Of a stretch of DNA of 64,000 nt, positions 52,727 to 61,562 are shown in pieces. The DNA is from Pantoea dispersa. GTDB taxonomy: Bacteria > Pseudomonadota > Gammaproteobacteria > Enterobacterales > Enterobacteriaceae. Position 1 is the stretch's first letter, and each line of letters begins with the position of its first letter. A model generated the notes under the pieces. That model saw only the letters and a list, made by a program, of their open reading frames with translations. It did not search any database and had not been told where the DNA came from. The translations under genes and the position numbers were made by a program. Location: the NCBI RefSeq assembly GCF_014155765.1, contig NZ_SCKT01000003.1:503304-567303 (forward strand). Direction: 5' to 3'.

Positions 52727-53487
52727 GGCTGCTTTTCCTTGTGATAACGTGCTGCGGCGTGGATAAAGGCCTCGAATAAACGGCGCGAGACCGGATCGCG
52801 ATCGGATTGCCACTCCGGATGCCATTGCACCGCCAGCGCAAACGGATGCTGGCGCAGGCTGACGGCTTCGATCAGGCCATCCGGCGCGCGGGCTTCAATG
52901 CGTAACTGCGGGCCAGGCTCGCGGATGCCCTGGCCGTGCAGCGAATTGACCGCGAACGCGGCAGCGCTGCCCAGCAGCTGGCTCAGCAGGCCGTCGGGTT
53001 CGGGCTGCACCAGATGTGCCGGCGCGTACTGCTGCTCCAGGGGCTGGCTGTCATCTTCGCGGTGCTCCTGAAACAGATGCGTCTGATGCAGCTGGCGATG
53101 CAGCGCGCCGCCGTTGGCGACCACCAGCTCCTGCAAACCGCGGCAGATGCCCAGCATCGGCATTTTTTTCCCGCTGGCGTGGGTGATAAGCGCAAAGGAT
53201 AAGCGGTCACGCGATGGATCGGCATGCGCCTCATGACCCTCTTCACCGTAATGCCAGGGTTCAATATTGCTTGGACTGCCGGTGAGCAAAATGCCGTCCA
53301 GCAGCGTCATACTGTTTTCTAATAGCTGCGGCGCGTGCATCAGCTGATGCGGCAAAGGCAGCGGCACGCCACCGGCGAGCACCACGGCGTCGAGGTATTT
53401 GTTATGCACGGTCTGCCCAACATGGTTGCCGATGGGGTTCTGGCACATCACTACGCCAATCAAAGGCTTGTCAAAAATAATGCCCAT
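52723..53487 (-). CDS. puuD: gamma-glutamyl-GABA hydrolase
   Basis: Class I glutamine-amidotransferase-fold hydrolase (254 residues, as in E. coli) releasing GABA from gamma-glutamyl-GABA. GICRGLQELVVANGG holds the nucleophilic cysteine near 115, and FALAVQWHPEWQSD the catalytic histidine and glutamate near 225. It is first in the minus-strand puuDRB unit and divergent from puuA. Confidence 0.95.
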   Translation of the reverse strand: MGIIFDKPLIGVVMCQNPIGNHVGQTVHNKYLDAVVLAGGVPLPLPHQLMHAPQLLENSMTLLDGILLTGSPSNIEPWHYGEEGHEAHADPSRDRLSFALITHASGKKMPMLGICRGLQELVVANGGALHRQLHQTHLFQEHREDDSQPLEQQYAPAHLVQPEPDGLLSQLLGSAAAFAVNSLHGQGIREPGPQLRIEARAPDGLIEAVSLRQHPFALAVQWHPEWQSDRDPVSRRLFEAFIHAAARYHKEKQP

Positions 53488-53698
53488 TACGTCTCCACGC
53501 TGCTGTTCAATATTTTCGCCGGTTTTGCGCGCTAAGTAGAAAAAGTGTGCAATATATTGTCAATCTAGCAACCGTCTGGTTGTTCTTCAAACAGAATTGT
53601 TACATTTGCACACCATTTGCGTTAGAGCTATGTTAGAGGTGTGGCTGTTATTTTGAGCATGTGCAAACCATCTTAAACGGTATAGGGCGGGTGGGAAG
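53488..53698. promoter_or_regulatory. divergent puuD-puuA control region
   Basis: A 211-base AT-rich spacer. It holds CAATATATTG, a perfect palindrome (53550-53559), and three copies of TGTGCAA: 53546-53552, inverted at 53606-53612, and 53660-53666. These may be operators for PuuR or another regulator. No promoter hexamers stood out clearly. Confidence 0.6.
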
Positions 53699-55114
53699 AT
53701 GACGAACCTCGTGGAAGTAGAAGACTTCACGCGACACAGTGAAGAAAAACGAACCAGCGCGTTCCAGCTGGAGGTGAAAACCTGGCTGGAACGCCATCCG
53801 GAAACGCAGTATGTCGATATTCTGTTAAACGATCTCAACGGGGTATTTCGCGGTAAACGCATTCCCGTATCCGCGTTAGCTAAGCTGGAAAAAGGGTGTT
53901 ACTTTCCGGCCTCGGTTTTCGCCATGGACATTCTCGGCAACACCGTCGAGGAAGCCGGCCTCGGACAGGCGCTCGGCGAACCTGATAACCTCTGCATACC
54001 GGTCCCCGGGACCTTAATTCCTTCCGCCTCTGACCCGCAACGCATCGCCCAGCTGCTGCTGACCATGTGCGACCAAGATGGCACTCCCTTTGACGTTGAA
54101 CCCCGAAACGTGCTGAACCGGCTGTGGCAACAGCTGCGCAATCGCGGTCTGTTTCCGGTGGTAGCGGTAGAGCTGGAGTTCTATCTGGTGGACAAAAAGC
54201 GCGATGCCGAAGGCTATATTCAGCCGCCGTGTGCGCCGGGTAGCGAAGAGCGCAACATGCAGAGTCAGGTGTATTCGCTGGATAATCTCGACCATTTCGC
54301 CGATGTACTGCGCGATATCGACGCGCTGGCGAAACTGCAGAATATCCCCGCCGACGGCGCGCTGGCGGAAGCCTCGCCGGGCCAGTTCGAAATCAACCTG
54401 CACCATACGCGCGATATCCTCAAAGCCTGTGACGACGCCATTCTGCTGAAGCGGCTGGTGCGTCAGGTAGCAGAAAATCACGGCATGACCGCCACGTTTA
54501 TGGCCAAGCCGTATGAGGAGTATGCGGGCAGCGGCATGCACGTACACATCAGTATGCTGGATGCCGCCGACCACAACGCCTTTGCGCTGGATGATGGCAG
54601 CGATTCGCCGCTGCTGAAGCGCGCGCTGGCTGGCATGATCGATCTGATGCCGGCATCAATGGCGCTGCTGGCACCTAACGTCAACGCGTTTCGTCGCTTC
54701 CTGCCGGAGGCGTTTGTGCCGCTGCAGGCGTCATGGGGACATAATAACCGCACGGTGGCGCTGCGCATTCCCTGCGGCGATGTAGAAAACCATCGCGTCG
54801 AGTACCGTGTGGCGGGTGCCGATGCCAATCCGTATCTGGTGGTGTCAGCAATTATTGCCGGTATCTTGCACGGTCTGGATAATCAGCTACCCTTACCGCA
54901 TCCGGTGAAGGGCAATGGCCACGAGGCGGAAGGGCTGGAACTGCCGATTCGCCAGAGCGATGCGCTGTATGAGTTTGAAAACAGCTATCCGCTGCAAAAG
55001 CTGCTCGGCGAGCGTTTCAGCGGCGTGTGGTACAGCTGCAAACAGTATGAGCTGCGCGAGTTTGAACGGCTGATCACCGCCACGGAAATTGACTGGATGT
55101 TAAAGAACGCCTGA
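53699..55114 (+). CDS. puuA: glutamate-putrescine ligase
   Basis: Glutamine-synthetase-like enzyme (471 residues, E. coli 472) joining glutamate and putrescine with ATP, the first Puu step. LLNDLNGVFRGKRIPVS, VAVELEFYLVD near 155, ASPGQFEINLHHT and GSGMHVHISML are metal- and ATP-site blocks; ASWGHNNRTVALRIPCGD lies near 345. The GGGAAG before the ATG is close (2 bases), but the N-terminus aligns with E. coli PuuA. A terminator follows. Confidence 0.96.
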   Translation: MTNLVEVEDFTRHSEEKRTSAFQLEVKTWLERHPETQYVDILLNDLNGVFRGKRIPVSALAKLEKGCYFPASVFAMDILGNTVEEAGLGQALGEPDNLCIPVPGTLIPSASDPQRIAQLLLTMCDQDGTPFDVEPRNVLNRLWQQLRNRGLFPVVAVELEFYLVDKKRDAEGYIQPPCAPGSEERNMQSQVYSLDNLDHFADVLRDIDALAKLQNIPADGALAEASPGQFEINLHHTRDILKACDDAILLKRLVRQVAENHGMTATFMAKPYEEYAGSGMHVHISMLDAADHNAFALDDGSDSPLLKRALAGMIDLMPASMALLAPNVNAFRRFLPEAFVPLQASWGHNNRTVALRIPCGDVENHRVEYRVAGADANPYLVVSAIIAGILHGLDNQLPLPHPVKGNGHEAEGLELPIRQSDALYEFENSYPLQKLLGERFSGVWYSCKQYELREFERLITATEIDWMLKNA

Positions 55115-55192
55115 CCGACAGAAGAATTGATCCAACATCTTGTGTCGATGGCCTAAGTTGGGGCAAAATACGCGCCCTGCAAAAGACAAAAC

Positions 55193-55225
55193 ATAACCGA
55201 CGCTTATTACGTCGGTTATTTTTTT
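55193..55225 (+). terminator. factor-independent terminator after puuA
   Basis: ATAACCGACG (55193-55202) pairs with CGTCGGTTAT (55210-55219), loop CTTATTA, followed by a T tract. It separates puuA from the small ORF and puuP, implying a separate promoter or read-through for puuP. Confidence 0.9.
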
Positions 55226-55317
55226 GCATGGTGCTTTCACTACATGAACGAGGCCGGACACGCATCCGGATAGATAGACACTGAAACACGCTTGTGCGTG
55301 AGATTTGAGGAACAAAG

Positions 55318-55491
55318 ATGGGACTGTTTACAATTGCACCAGCGCAGGCTGGTTCTCGCTTCCGTGATGATTATGGCGCGGCGACAATCGCAAACACTAA
55401 TATCACTTCTCACTGCAGCACATTGCGCAGTATCCCTGTGGTACAACTGAACTCAGTTGTTGCTGTAGGGGGCCTGAACAATGTCGCTTAA
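55318..55491 (+). CDS. 57-residue ORF overlapping the puuP start (candidate leader/coupled small protein)
   Basis: ATG at 55318 with GAGGAA about 6 bases upstream, a better ribosome site than that of puuP itself. The peptide starts [20 protein letters not shown] and ends [12 protein letters not shown]; it has no clear membrane helix or known domain. Its TAA (55489-55491) lies 8 bases inside puuP, whose ATG is at 55481, an arrangement that couples translation. It is not recognised. It could be a regulatory leader for the permease or an independent small protein. Confidence 0.6.
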   Translation: MGLFTIAPAQAGSRFRDDYGAATIANTNITSHCSTLRSIPVVQLNSVVAVGGLNNVA

Positions 55492-56839
55492 TACCTCTGC
55501 CGCACCACAGCGTGCACATCTGAAAAAATCTCTGACTCTGATCCCGGTCGTCATGATGGGCCTGGCGTATATGCAGCCAATGACCCTGTTTGATACCTTC
55601 GGCATCGTGTCAGGCCTCACCGACGGTCACGTCGCCACCGCTTATGCTTTCGCGCTGATCGCGATACTGTTTACTGCCGTGAGCTACGGCAAGCTGGTAC
55701 GCCGCTTCCCATCTGCGGGCTCCGCTTACACCTATGCTCAGAAGGCTATCAGTCCGCACGTCGGCTTTATGGTGGGCTGGTCATCACTGCTGGACTATCT
55801 GTTCATGCCGATGATCAACATCCTGCTGGCGAAAAGCTACTTTGAGTCGCTGGTGCCGGGCATTCCGTCGTGGATTTTCGTGGTGCTGCTGGTGGCGTTT
55901 ATGACCATCTCCAACCTGCGTGGGATCAAAACCGTGGCCAACTTCAACAGCGTCATTGTGGTGCTGCAGGTAGTGGTGATGGCGGTGATCACCGGTATGG
56001 TGGTGTATGGTGTGGCACACGGTATTGGCGCCGGTACGCTGACCAGTACGAAGCCGTTCTGGTCTGAAAATGCGCAGGTGGTGCCGATGATTACCGGTGC
56101 GACCATTCTGTGCTTCTCGTTCCTTGGCTTTGACGGTATCAGCTCGCTGTCGGAAGAGACCAAAGATGCCGAGCGCACCATTCCACGCGCGATTTTCCTG
56201 ACCGCGCTGATTGGAGGGGTGATCTTTATTGGCGTCTCGTACTTCCTGCAGCTGTACTTCCCGGATATCTCGCGTTTCCAGAATCCGGACTCTTCACAGC
56301 CGGAAATCATGCTGTTCGTGGCGGGTAAAGCGCTGCAGATCGGCATTCTGATTTTCTCGGTGGTGACGGTGCTGGCCAGCGGCATGGCGGCACACGCCGG
56401 CGTTTCGCGTCTGATGTACGTGATGGGCCGTGACGGCGTGTTCCCGCAGCGTTTCTTTGGTTTCGTGCATCCGAAATTCCGCACGCCGTCGCTGAACGTG
56501 CTGCTGGTTGGTGCGGTAGCGCTGCTGGCGATCAACTTCGACCTGGTCACCGCAACGGCGCTGATTAACTTCGGTGCGCTGGTGGCGTTCACCTTTGTGA
56601 ACCTGTCGGTGATTGCCCAGTTCTGGATTCGTGAGAAGCGTAATAAAACGCTGAAAGATCACCTCAACTATCTGGTGCTGCCCATCATGGGTGCGCTGAC
56701 GGTGGGTGCGCTGTGGATCAACCTGGAAGAGACCTCGATGGTGCTCGGCCTGGTATGGGCGGCGATTGGTATTGTTTACCTGGCGTTTGTGACCCGCACG
56801 TTCCGCAATCCGGTACCGCAGTTTAGCGAAGAGGTGTAA
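55481..56839 (+). CDS. puuP: putrescine importer, APC family
   Basis: Inner-membrane APC-superfamily permease (452 residues, about 12 helices; E. coli PuuP 461). [57 protein letters not shown] and [17 protein letters not shown] match PuuP blocks. Proton-driven putrescine uptake feeds PuuA. The start overlaps the small ORF upstream, and no strong ribosome site of its own is visible (GGGGGCC at -15). Confidence 0.93.
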   Translation: MSLNTSAAPQRAHLKKSLTLIPVVMMGLAYMQPMTLFDTFGIVSGLTDGHVATAYAFALIAILFTAVSYGKLVRRFPSAGSAYTYAQKAISPHVGFMVGWSSLLDYLFMPMINILLAKSYFESLVPGIPSWIFVVLLVAFMTISNLRGIKTVANFNSVIVVLQVVVMAVITGMVVYGVAHGIGAGTLTSTKPFWSENAQVVPMITGATILCFSFLGFDGISSLSEETKDAERTIPRAIFLTALIGGVIFIGVSYFLQLYFPDISRFQNPDSSQPEIMLFVAGKALQIGILIFSVVTVLASGMAAHAGVSRLMYVMGRDGVFPQRFFGFVHPKFRTPSLNVLLVGAVALLAINFDLVTATALINFGALVAFTFVNLSVIAQFWIREKRNKTLKDHLNYLVLPIMGALTVGALWINLEETSMVLGLVWAAIGIVYLAFVTRTFRNPVPQFSEEV

Positions 56840-56846
56840 GGCTTTT

Positions 56847-56976
56847 CCCTCACCCTAACCCTCTCCCGCCCGCGGGAGAGGGAACCGTCCGAGCGTGTTT
56901 CAGGTATCAGCCCAGTAGCTGCACCAAAACGCACTATACCTCTCCCTCTCCCCGTGGGAGAGGGCCGGGGTGAGGG
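56847..56976 (+). repeat. CCCTCACCC...GGGTGAGGG palindromic repeat (copy 2)
   Basis: Same ends and orientation as the copy at 50688-50849, including CCCTCACCCTAACCCTCTCC, the CCCGCGGG stem and the right end GGGAGAGGGCC plus GGGGTGAGGG. It starts 8 bases after the puuP stop. The two copies bracket the puu genes. Confidence 0.85.
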
Positions 56977-56998
56977 CATCAGCCCGCACGAAACCCTG

Positions 56999-58420
56999 CT
57001 ACGACACCAGCTCCTGCGCATACAAATACAGCGCTTTCAGCTGCGCCATCTTCTCTGCATCGCCCTCATGTAAACTGGCCAGCGACTCCAGCTCCAGCAA
57101 AAACGCCTGTACCCGCTCCGCATTAAGCTGCTCGCGGCGATGCTGCAGCCAGCGCTGCTGCTCTTTATCATCCAGCGTGCCAGGGAAGTTGCGGGCGCGA
57201 TAGCGGAACAGCAGCTTCGCGATACGTTTATCCTCAAAGGTCAAATCGAGCGCCGGCAGGTTCTGCGGCGGCGTCTGGCGCAGGATGTTCATGCCGGCGC
57301 GATCGGCGTCGCTGAAGAAACCGTCATACAGCTGCGCATCGACATCTTCCGACGGCGTGAACGGCTCCGCTTCGGCAAACAGCGTCACCACATTTTCCCG
57401 CACTTCGGCATGCTGGCGCAGCAGGGCCAGATTCGCCAGACAGTGCTGACGATCGATACCCAGCCGTTCGGCATCTTCCGGGCGCAACGTGTTGGCCGGG
57501 GCCAGCACCGGACACTTATTAATGTGCACCAGCTTGATCGGCACCGCCGGCAAATCGCCCAGATCGCTGTGCCGCGTATACAGCCGCGCACGCAGCTCGT
57601 CCGGCGACAGCGTCAGCAGCGGCGTCATGTCGCCGGCCAGATCGGCCACGATCAACGCGTTTTTGTTATCCGGATGCCACGCCAGCGGCACAATCCAGCT
57701 GGTATTGCCGCGCGCCGCGCCGAACATGCCGGAAACGTGCACCAGCGGCTTCATCTGCGGAATATCAGTCAGCGTCATCAGTTTCTGCTTGTTGCGATGG
57801 GTAAACAGAAACTCAAACAGCTTCGGCTGCTTCTCCCGCACCAGCTTTGCCATCGCCAGCGTGGCGTACACATCGGACATCGCATCGTGCGCCTGTTCGT
57901 GTGCCACGCCGTTAGCCTGGGTGAGATGCTCCAGCTTAAAGCTCGGGAAACCGTCGTCGTTCTCCGGCCAGACGATGCCTTCCGGGCGCAGCGCATAACA
58001 GGCGCGCATCACGTCGAGCAGATCCCAGCGCGAATTGCCGTTCTGCCAGCTCCAGCCATACGGGTCGATAAAGTTGCGGTAGAAGATATTGCGCGTCACT
58101 TCGTCATCGAAGCGCACGTTGTTGTAACCGATCACACAGGTCTGCGGTTCGCTGAACAGCGCGTGAATGCGCTGAGCAAACTCCACTTCCGGCACGCCGC
58201 GCGCGTTGGCCACCTGCGGCGTGATACCGGTGATCATTACCGCTTCTGGCTGCGGCAGGTAATCGTCCGCGAGCTGGCAGTAAAACACCTGCGGTTCGCC
58301 CACGGCGTTAAAGGCTTTGTCGGTGCGCAGGCCTGCAAATTGCGCCGGACGATCCAGCGACGGGCTTTTGCCGAAGGTTTCATAATCGTGGAACAGAAAA
58401 GTGAACTCAGAGGCGGGCAC
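56999..58420 (-). CDS. sbcB: exodeoxyribonuclease I
   Basis: 3'-5' single-strand DNA exonuclease of recombination and mismatch repair (473 residues; E. coli 475). The DEDD exonuclease site opens with FLFHDYETFG; ILPxQ-like variations follow, with NNVRFDDEVTRNIFYRNF and AHDAMSDVYATLAMAKL. I chose the GTG at 58420, with AGGA 8 bases upstream. A TTG at 58447 would add nine residues without a ribosome site. The neighbour dacD is divergent, as in E. coli. Confidence 0.95.
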   Translation of the reverse strand: MPASEFTFLFHDYETFGKSPSLDRPAQFAGLRTDKAFNAVGEPQVFYCQLADDYLPQPEAVMITGITPQVANARGVPEVEFAQRIHALFSEPQTCVIGYNNVRFDDEVTRNIFYRNFIDPYGWSWQNGNSRWDLLDVMRACYALRPEGIVWPENDDGFPSFKLEHLTQANGVAHEQAHDAMSDVYATLAMAKLVREKQPKLFEFLFTHRNKQKLMTLTDIPQMKPLVHVSGMFGAARGNTSWIVPLAWHPDNKNALIVADLAGDMTPLLTLSPDELRARLYTRHSDLGDLPAVPIKLVHINKCPVLAPANTLRPEDAERLGIDRQHCLANLALLRQHAEVRENVVTLFAEAEPFTPSEDVDAQLYDGFFSDADRAGMNILRQTPPQNLPALDLTFEDKRIAKLLFRYRARNFPGTLDDKEQQRWLQHRREQLNAERVQAFLLELESLASLHEGDAEKMAQLKALYLYAQELVS

Positions 58421-58619
58421 GGCGTTATCCTGGCTATGGAAAATCAACGCACAGAATAGTCGTCAGCCCGGTACAGCACAACCTCGATCGCCATCGCTGC
58501 GAGCGGGCGCGCAGCATTTGTCCGCGGTTCATACTTTTTTTCAATTTATTCAGATATCAAAGCGCTATTTGCCGTAAAACGTGCGGCGGTAAATTCATTT
58601 ATTTGATGTTGAGGAAGAA

Positions 58620-59789
58620 GTGTTGAAAAGGCGTCTGTTGGTAACTGTATCTGGAATGATTGTTTGGGCATCGCTGGCGCACGCGGATGACAGCATGCCG
58701 TTTCCCCTGACGCCGCCGGCCATTGATGCCGCGTCCTGGGTGCTGATGGACGCCACCACCGGGCAGATCCTCACCGCGGGCAACCCGGACGCGGAGCGCA
58801 ACCCGGCCAGCCTGACCAAACTGATGACTGGTTATGTCGTCGATCGCGCGGTCGATCAGAAGAAAATCACCCGCGACGATGTGGTCACGGTGGGCAAAGA
58901 TGCGTGGGCCGCCGGCAATCCGGTGTTTAAAGGCTCGTCGCTGATGTTTCTTAAGCCGGGCGATAAAGTCACCGTGCGCGATCTGATGCGCGGCGTGATC
59001 ATCGATTCCGGCAACGACGCCTGCGTGGCGCTGGCCGACTATGTGGCCGGCAGTCAGGAGAGCTTCGTCAACATGATGAACAGCTACGTGCAGAAGCTCG
59101 GTCTGACGCACACCCACTTCGAAACCGTGCACGGTCTTGATGCACCGGGGCAGCACACCACCGCGCGCGATCTGGCGGTGCTGTCGCGCGCCATCATCAA
59201 CGGTGAGCAGGATTTCTACGCCATGTACAGCGAGAAAACCCTCAGCTTCAACGGCATTACCCAGAACAACCGTAACGGCCTGCTGTGGGATCAGAATCTG
59301 CACGTCGACGGCATGAAAACCGGCCACACCGAGAGCGCCGGGTTCAACATCGTCGCCTCGAACATCGTCGGTCGCCATCGTCTGATTGCGGTGATCATGG
59401 GCGGGAAAAGTTCGAAGGGACGTGAAGAGCAGGCGCGTAAGCTGCTGGTGTGGGGACAGAACAACTTCGACACCGTGCAGCTGTTCCACGCCGGGAAAAA
59501 GATCGGCAGCGAAAACGTCTGGTACGGCAACCCGCACAAAGTGGACGTCGGTACCACCGACGATATCTATCTGTCACTGCCGCGCAGCGAAGTGTCGAAC
59601 GTGATGGCGAAGTACGTGATCAATCGTAAAGACCTCGAAGCGCCACTCAAAGCTGGCGAGCAGGTGGGCGAAATTCAGGTGCTGGATAAAGACAAGCAGC
59701 TGGCTAGCTATCCGCTGTACGCGCTGCAGTCGGTCGATGAAGCAGGCATCATCACGCGCATCAGCGATTACGTGAAACAGAAACTGTAA
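58620..59789 (+). CDS. dacD: D-alanyl-D-alanine carboxypeptidase (penicillin-binding protein 6b)
   Basis: Low-molecular-weight PBP trimming the terminal D-Ala of peptidoglycan pentapeptides in the periplasm (389 residues; E. coli DacD 388). The signal peptide ends near AHADD; the catalytic motifs are SLTK near 63, SGN near 127 and KTG near 230. A C-terminal PBP5-type beta domain and an amphipathic tail, TRISDYVKQKL, anchor it to the membrane. GAGGAAGAA precedes the GTG start at 58620 (a TTG follows it). It sits beside sbcB as in E. coli. Confidence 0.94.
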   Translation: MLKRRLLVTVSGMIVWASLAHADDSMPFPLTPPAIDAASWVLMDATTGQILTAGNPDAERNPASLTKLMTGYVVDRAVDQKKITRDDVVTVGKDAWAAGNPVFKGSSLMFLKPGDKVTVRDLMRGVIIDSGNDACVALADYVAGSQESFVNMMNSYVQKLGLTHTHFETVHGLDAPGQHTTARDLAVLSRAIINGEQDFYAMYSEKTLSFNGITQNNRNGLLWDQNLHVDGMKTGHTESAGFNIVASNIVGRHRLIAVIMGGKSSKGREEQARKLLVWGQNNFDTVQLFHAGKKIGSENVWYGNPHKVDVGTTDDIYLSLPRSEVSNVMAKYVINRKDLEAPLKAGEQVGEIQVLDKDKQLASYPLYALQSVDEAGIITRISDYVKQKL

Positions 59790-59951
59790 GCCGTCGGGCA
59801 ATAAGCAACCGCTGCGTTACATCCTTGTGTGCACTGAGAAAACAAGATGTAGCGCAGTTGTATTATTGCGCAAAAAGTTGCGCCAGCCCCTCAATGTTCG
59901 TGCTGCGCCAGGGTAACATAGCGCGCAAATTTTTTTCGCACCCGGACCACC

Positions 59952-61010
59952 ATGTTACGCGCTGACAAGCCCATCTCTCCGATTGAGTTCTGGTTTTACC
60001 GCCACTACCGCGCCGTGCACGGCGTACGCATTGCTATCGCCTTTGTGCTGTGCTTTCTGTTTGTCCGTCTCACCGATATTCCGGAAGGCACCTGGCCGCT
60101 GATCACGCTGGTGGTGGTGATGGGACCGATCTCCACCTGGGGCAATGTTTTGCCACGCGTGGTGCAGCGTATCAGCGGTACCTTTGCCGGGCTGATATCA
60201 GGGCTGATCGCGCTGAAGCTGGAGCTGCTGTCACTGCCGCTGATGCTGGTGTGGTGCTTTATCGTGATGATCGTCTGCGGCTATCTGACGCTGGGCAAAC
60301 ACCCGTATATGGCACTGCTGATCGGCATTACGCTCGGCGTGGTGGTCGGCGCGCCGGCCGGCGATTTCACCGTGGCGCTGTGGCGCGGCGGCGATGTGAT
60401 CCTCGGCTCGCTGATGGCTTTACTGTTTAGCGCCATCTGGGCGCAGCGCGCCTATACTCACTGGCGCATTCAGCTGTCGGACGCCTTTATCAACATGGCG
60501 AAGATTCATCACGCCGGCTTTTCTGCCAATCTGGTGGAGAAGCCGCGCCTCAATCCGCGCTTCCAGAAGCTGCTTACCAGCGTGATCAAAATGCGCGCGC
60601 TGCTGGAGCCGGCGAGCAAAGAGACGCGCATCCCTAAATCGGTGTTTGAAGCCATTCAGACCATTAACCGTAATATGGTTAACACCATGCAGATGCAGAT
60701 TGAAGCCTGGTGGGCGTCGCGCGAAAGCCATCTGATTTTACTTAACGCGCCGACGCTGCGCCGCACGCAACAGATGACCGAGAACACCCTGAACGCGCTG
60801 TCAGCGCTGATGGTAAAAGGCGAGACTGAACAGGTGATTGCCAACAGCCACGAGCTGGAAGCCATCACCCAGGAGCTGGAAGCGCTGATCGCCAACGGCA
60901 GCGCGCGGCTGGAGACCACCGCGATTTACGGTTACGTCTGGCTGAGTCTGGAGCAGGCGCGTCAGCTGGAGCGCATGACAGACCTGGTGCGTCTGGCGCT
61001 GCGCAAATAG
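59952..61010 (+). CDS. yeeA: FUSC-family inner-membrane protein YeeA
   Basis: 352 residues (E. coli YeeA 352). The N-terminal half has about five to six membrane helices (residues 25-170) of the FUSC/aromatic-acid-exporter type, starting HGVRIAIAFVLCFLFVRLTD; a helical cytoplasmic C-terminal half follows. The function is unproven; related AaeB-type proteins export aromatic acids. It is located ahead of yeeX as in E. coli. A degenerate GTAGCG-type repeat arm lies upstream near 59850. Confidence 0.92.
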   Translation: MLRADKPISPIEFWFYRHYRAVHGVRIAIAFVLCFLFVRLTDIPEGTWPLITLVVVMGPISTWGNVLPRVVQRISGTFAGLISGLIALKLELLSLPLMLVWCFIVMIVCGYLTLGKHPYMALLIGITLGVVVGAPAGDFTVALWRGGDVILGSLMALLFSAIWAQRAYTHWRIQLSDAFINMAKIHHAGFSANLVEKPRLNPRFQKLLTSVIKMRALLEPASKETRIPKSVFEAIQTINRNMVNTMQMQIEAWWASRESHLILLNAPTLRRTQQMTENTLNALSALMVKGETEQVIANSHELEAITQELEALIANGSARLETTAIYGYVWLSLEQARQLERMTDLVRLALRK

Positions 61011-61181
61011 TTTTCTCAGGCAATGACTTAGTGCGAATTGCCCTTTCTTTGCGCTAAGATAAGTGCCAGTCCGAATTTAGCGGTGAAAATTGCGAACCCG
61101 GCTTATAAGCCGCTAAGCTAAATGTCTTCCCGGTTTATGACTATTTTGCCTGCCGCGGCAGGCCACAAGAAAGGTGCCAAC

Positions 61182-61502
61182 ATGGAAAATGCCAAGCAAT
61201 CATTTCAGGACGTACTGGAGTTTGTGCGTATGTTTCGTCGTAAAAACAAACTGCAGCGCGAAATTACGGACAACGAAAAGAAAATCCGTGATAACCAGAA
61301 ACGTGTGTTGCTGCTGGACAACCTGAGCGAGTACATCAAACCTGGTATGAGCGTGGAAGCGATTCAGGAAATCATCGCCAGCATGCGCGTGGATTATGAA
61401 GATCGCGTGGACGAGTACATCATCAAAAACGCCGATCTGTCGAAAGAGCGTCGCGAGCTGTCGAAAAAGCTCAAAGCGATGGGCGAACCAAAAGGGCAGT
61501 AA
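61182..61502 (+). CDS. yeeX: YeeX (DUF496) small coiled-coil protein
   Basis: 106 residues (E. coli 109), highly charged and helical: [40 protein letters not shown] and [18 protein letters not shown] are nearly identical to YeeX. AAAGGTG before the ATG at 61182 sets the start; upstream in-frame ATGs lie in the leader. Function is unknown; it is probably nucleoid- or RNA-associated by composition, which is only a guess. Confidence 0.94.
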   Translation: MENAKQSFQDVLEFVRMFRRKNKLQREITDNEKKIRDNQKRVLLLDNLSEYIKPGMSVEAIQEIIASMRVDYEDRVDEYIIKNADLSKERRELSKKLKAMGEPKGQ

Positions 61503-61537
61503 GCCTCACGGGCTTGATAGCCGCGTTTTGCTCCAGG

Positions 61538-61562
61538 GTCGCCCTTTACGGCGACCTTTTTA
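61538..61562. terminator. terminator between yeeX and the LacI-type gene
   Basis: GGTCGCC (61538-61544) and GGCGACC (61551-61557) form a stem followed by TTTTT on the plus strand. It overlaps the last codons of the convergent regulator gene. Confidence 0.85.

Noticed and set aside
59848-59883. Possible sixth copy of the GTAGCGGCGC repeat
   Set aside because: Only GTAGCG and parts of the TTATTGCGC arm remain; too degenerate to list as a feature.
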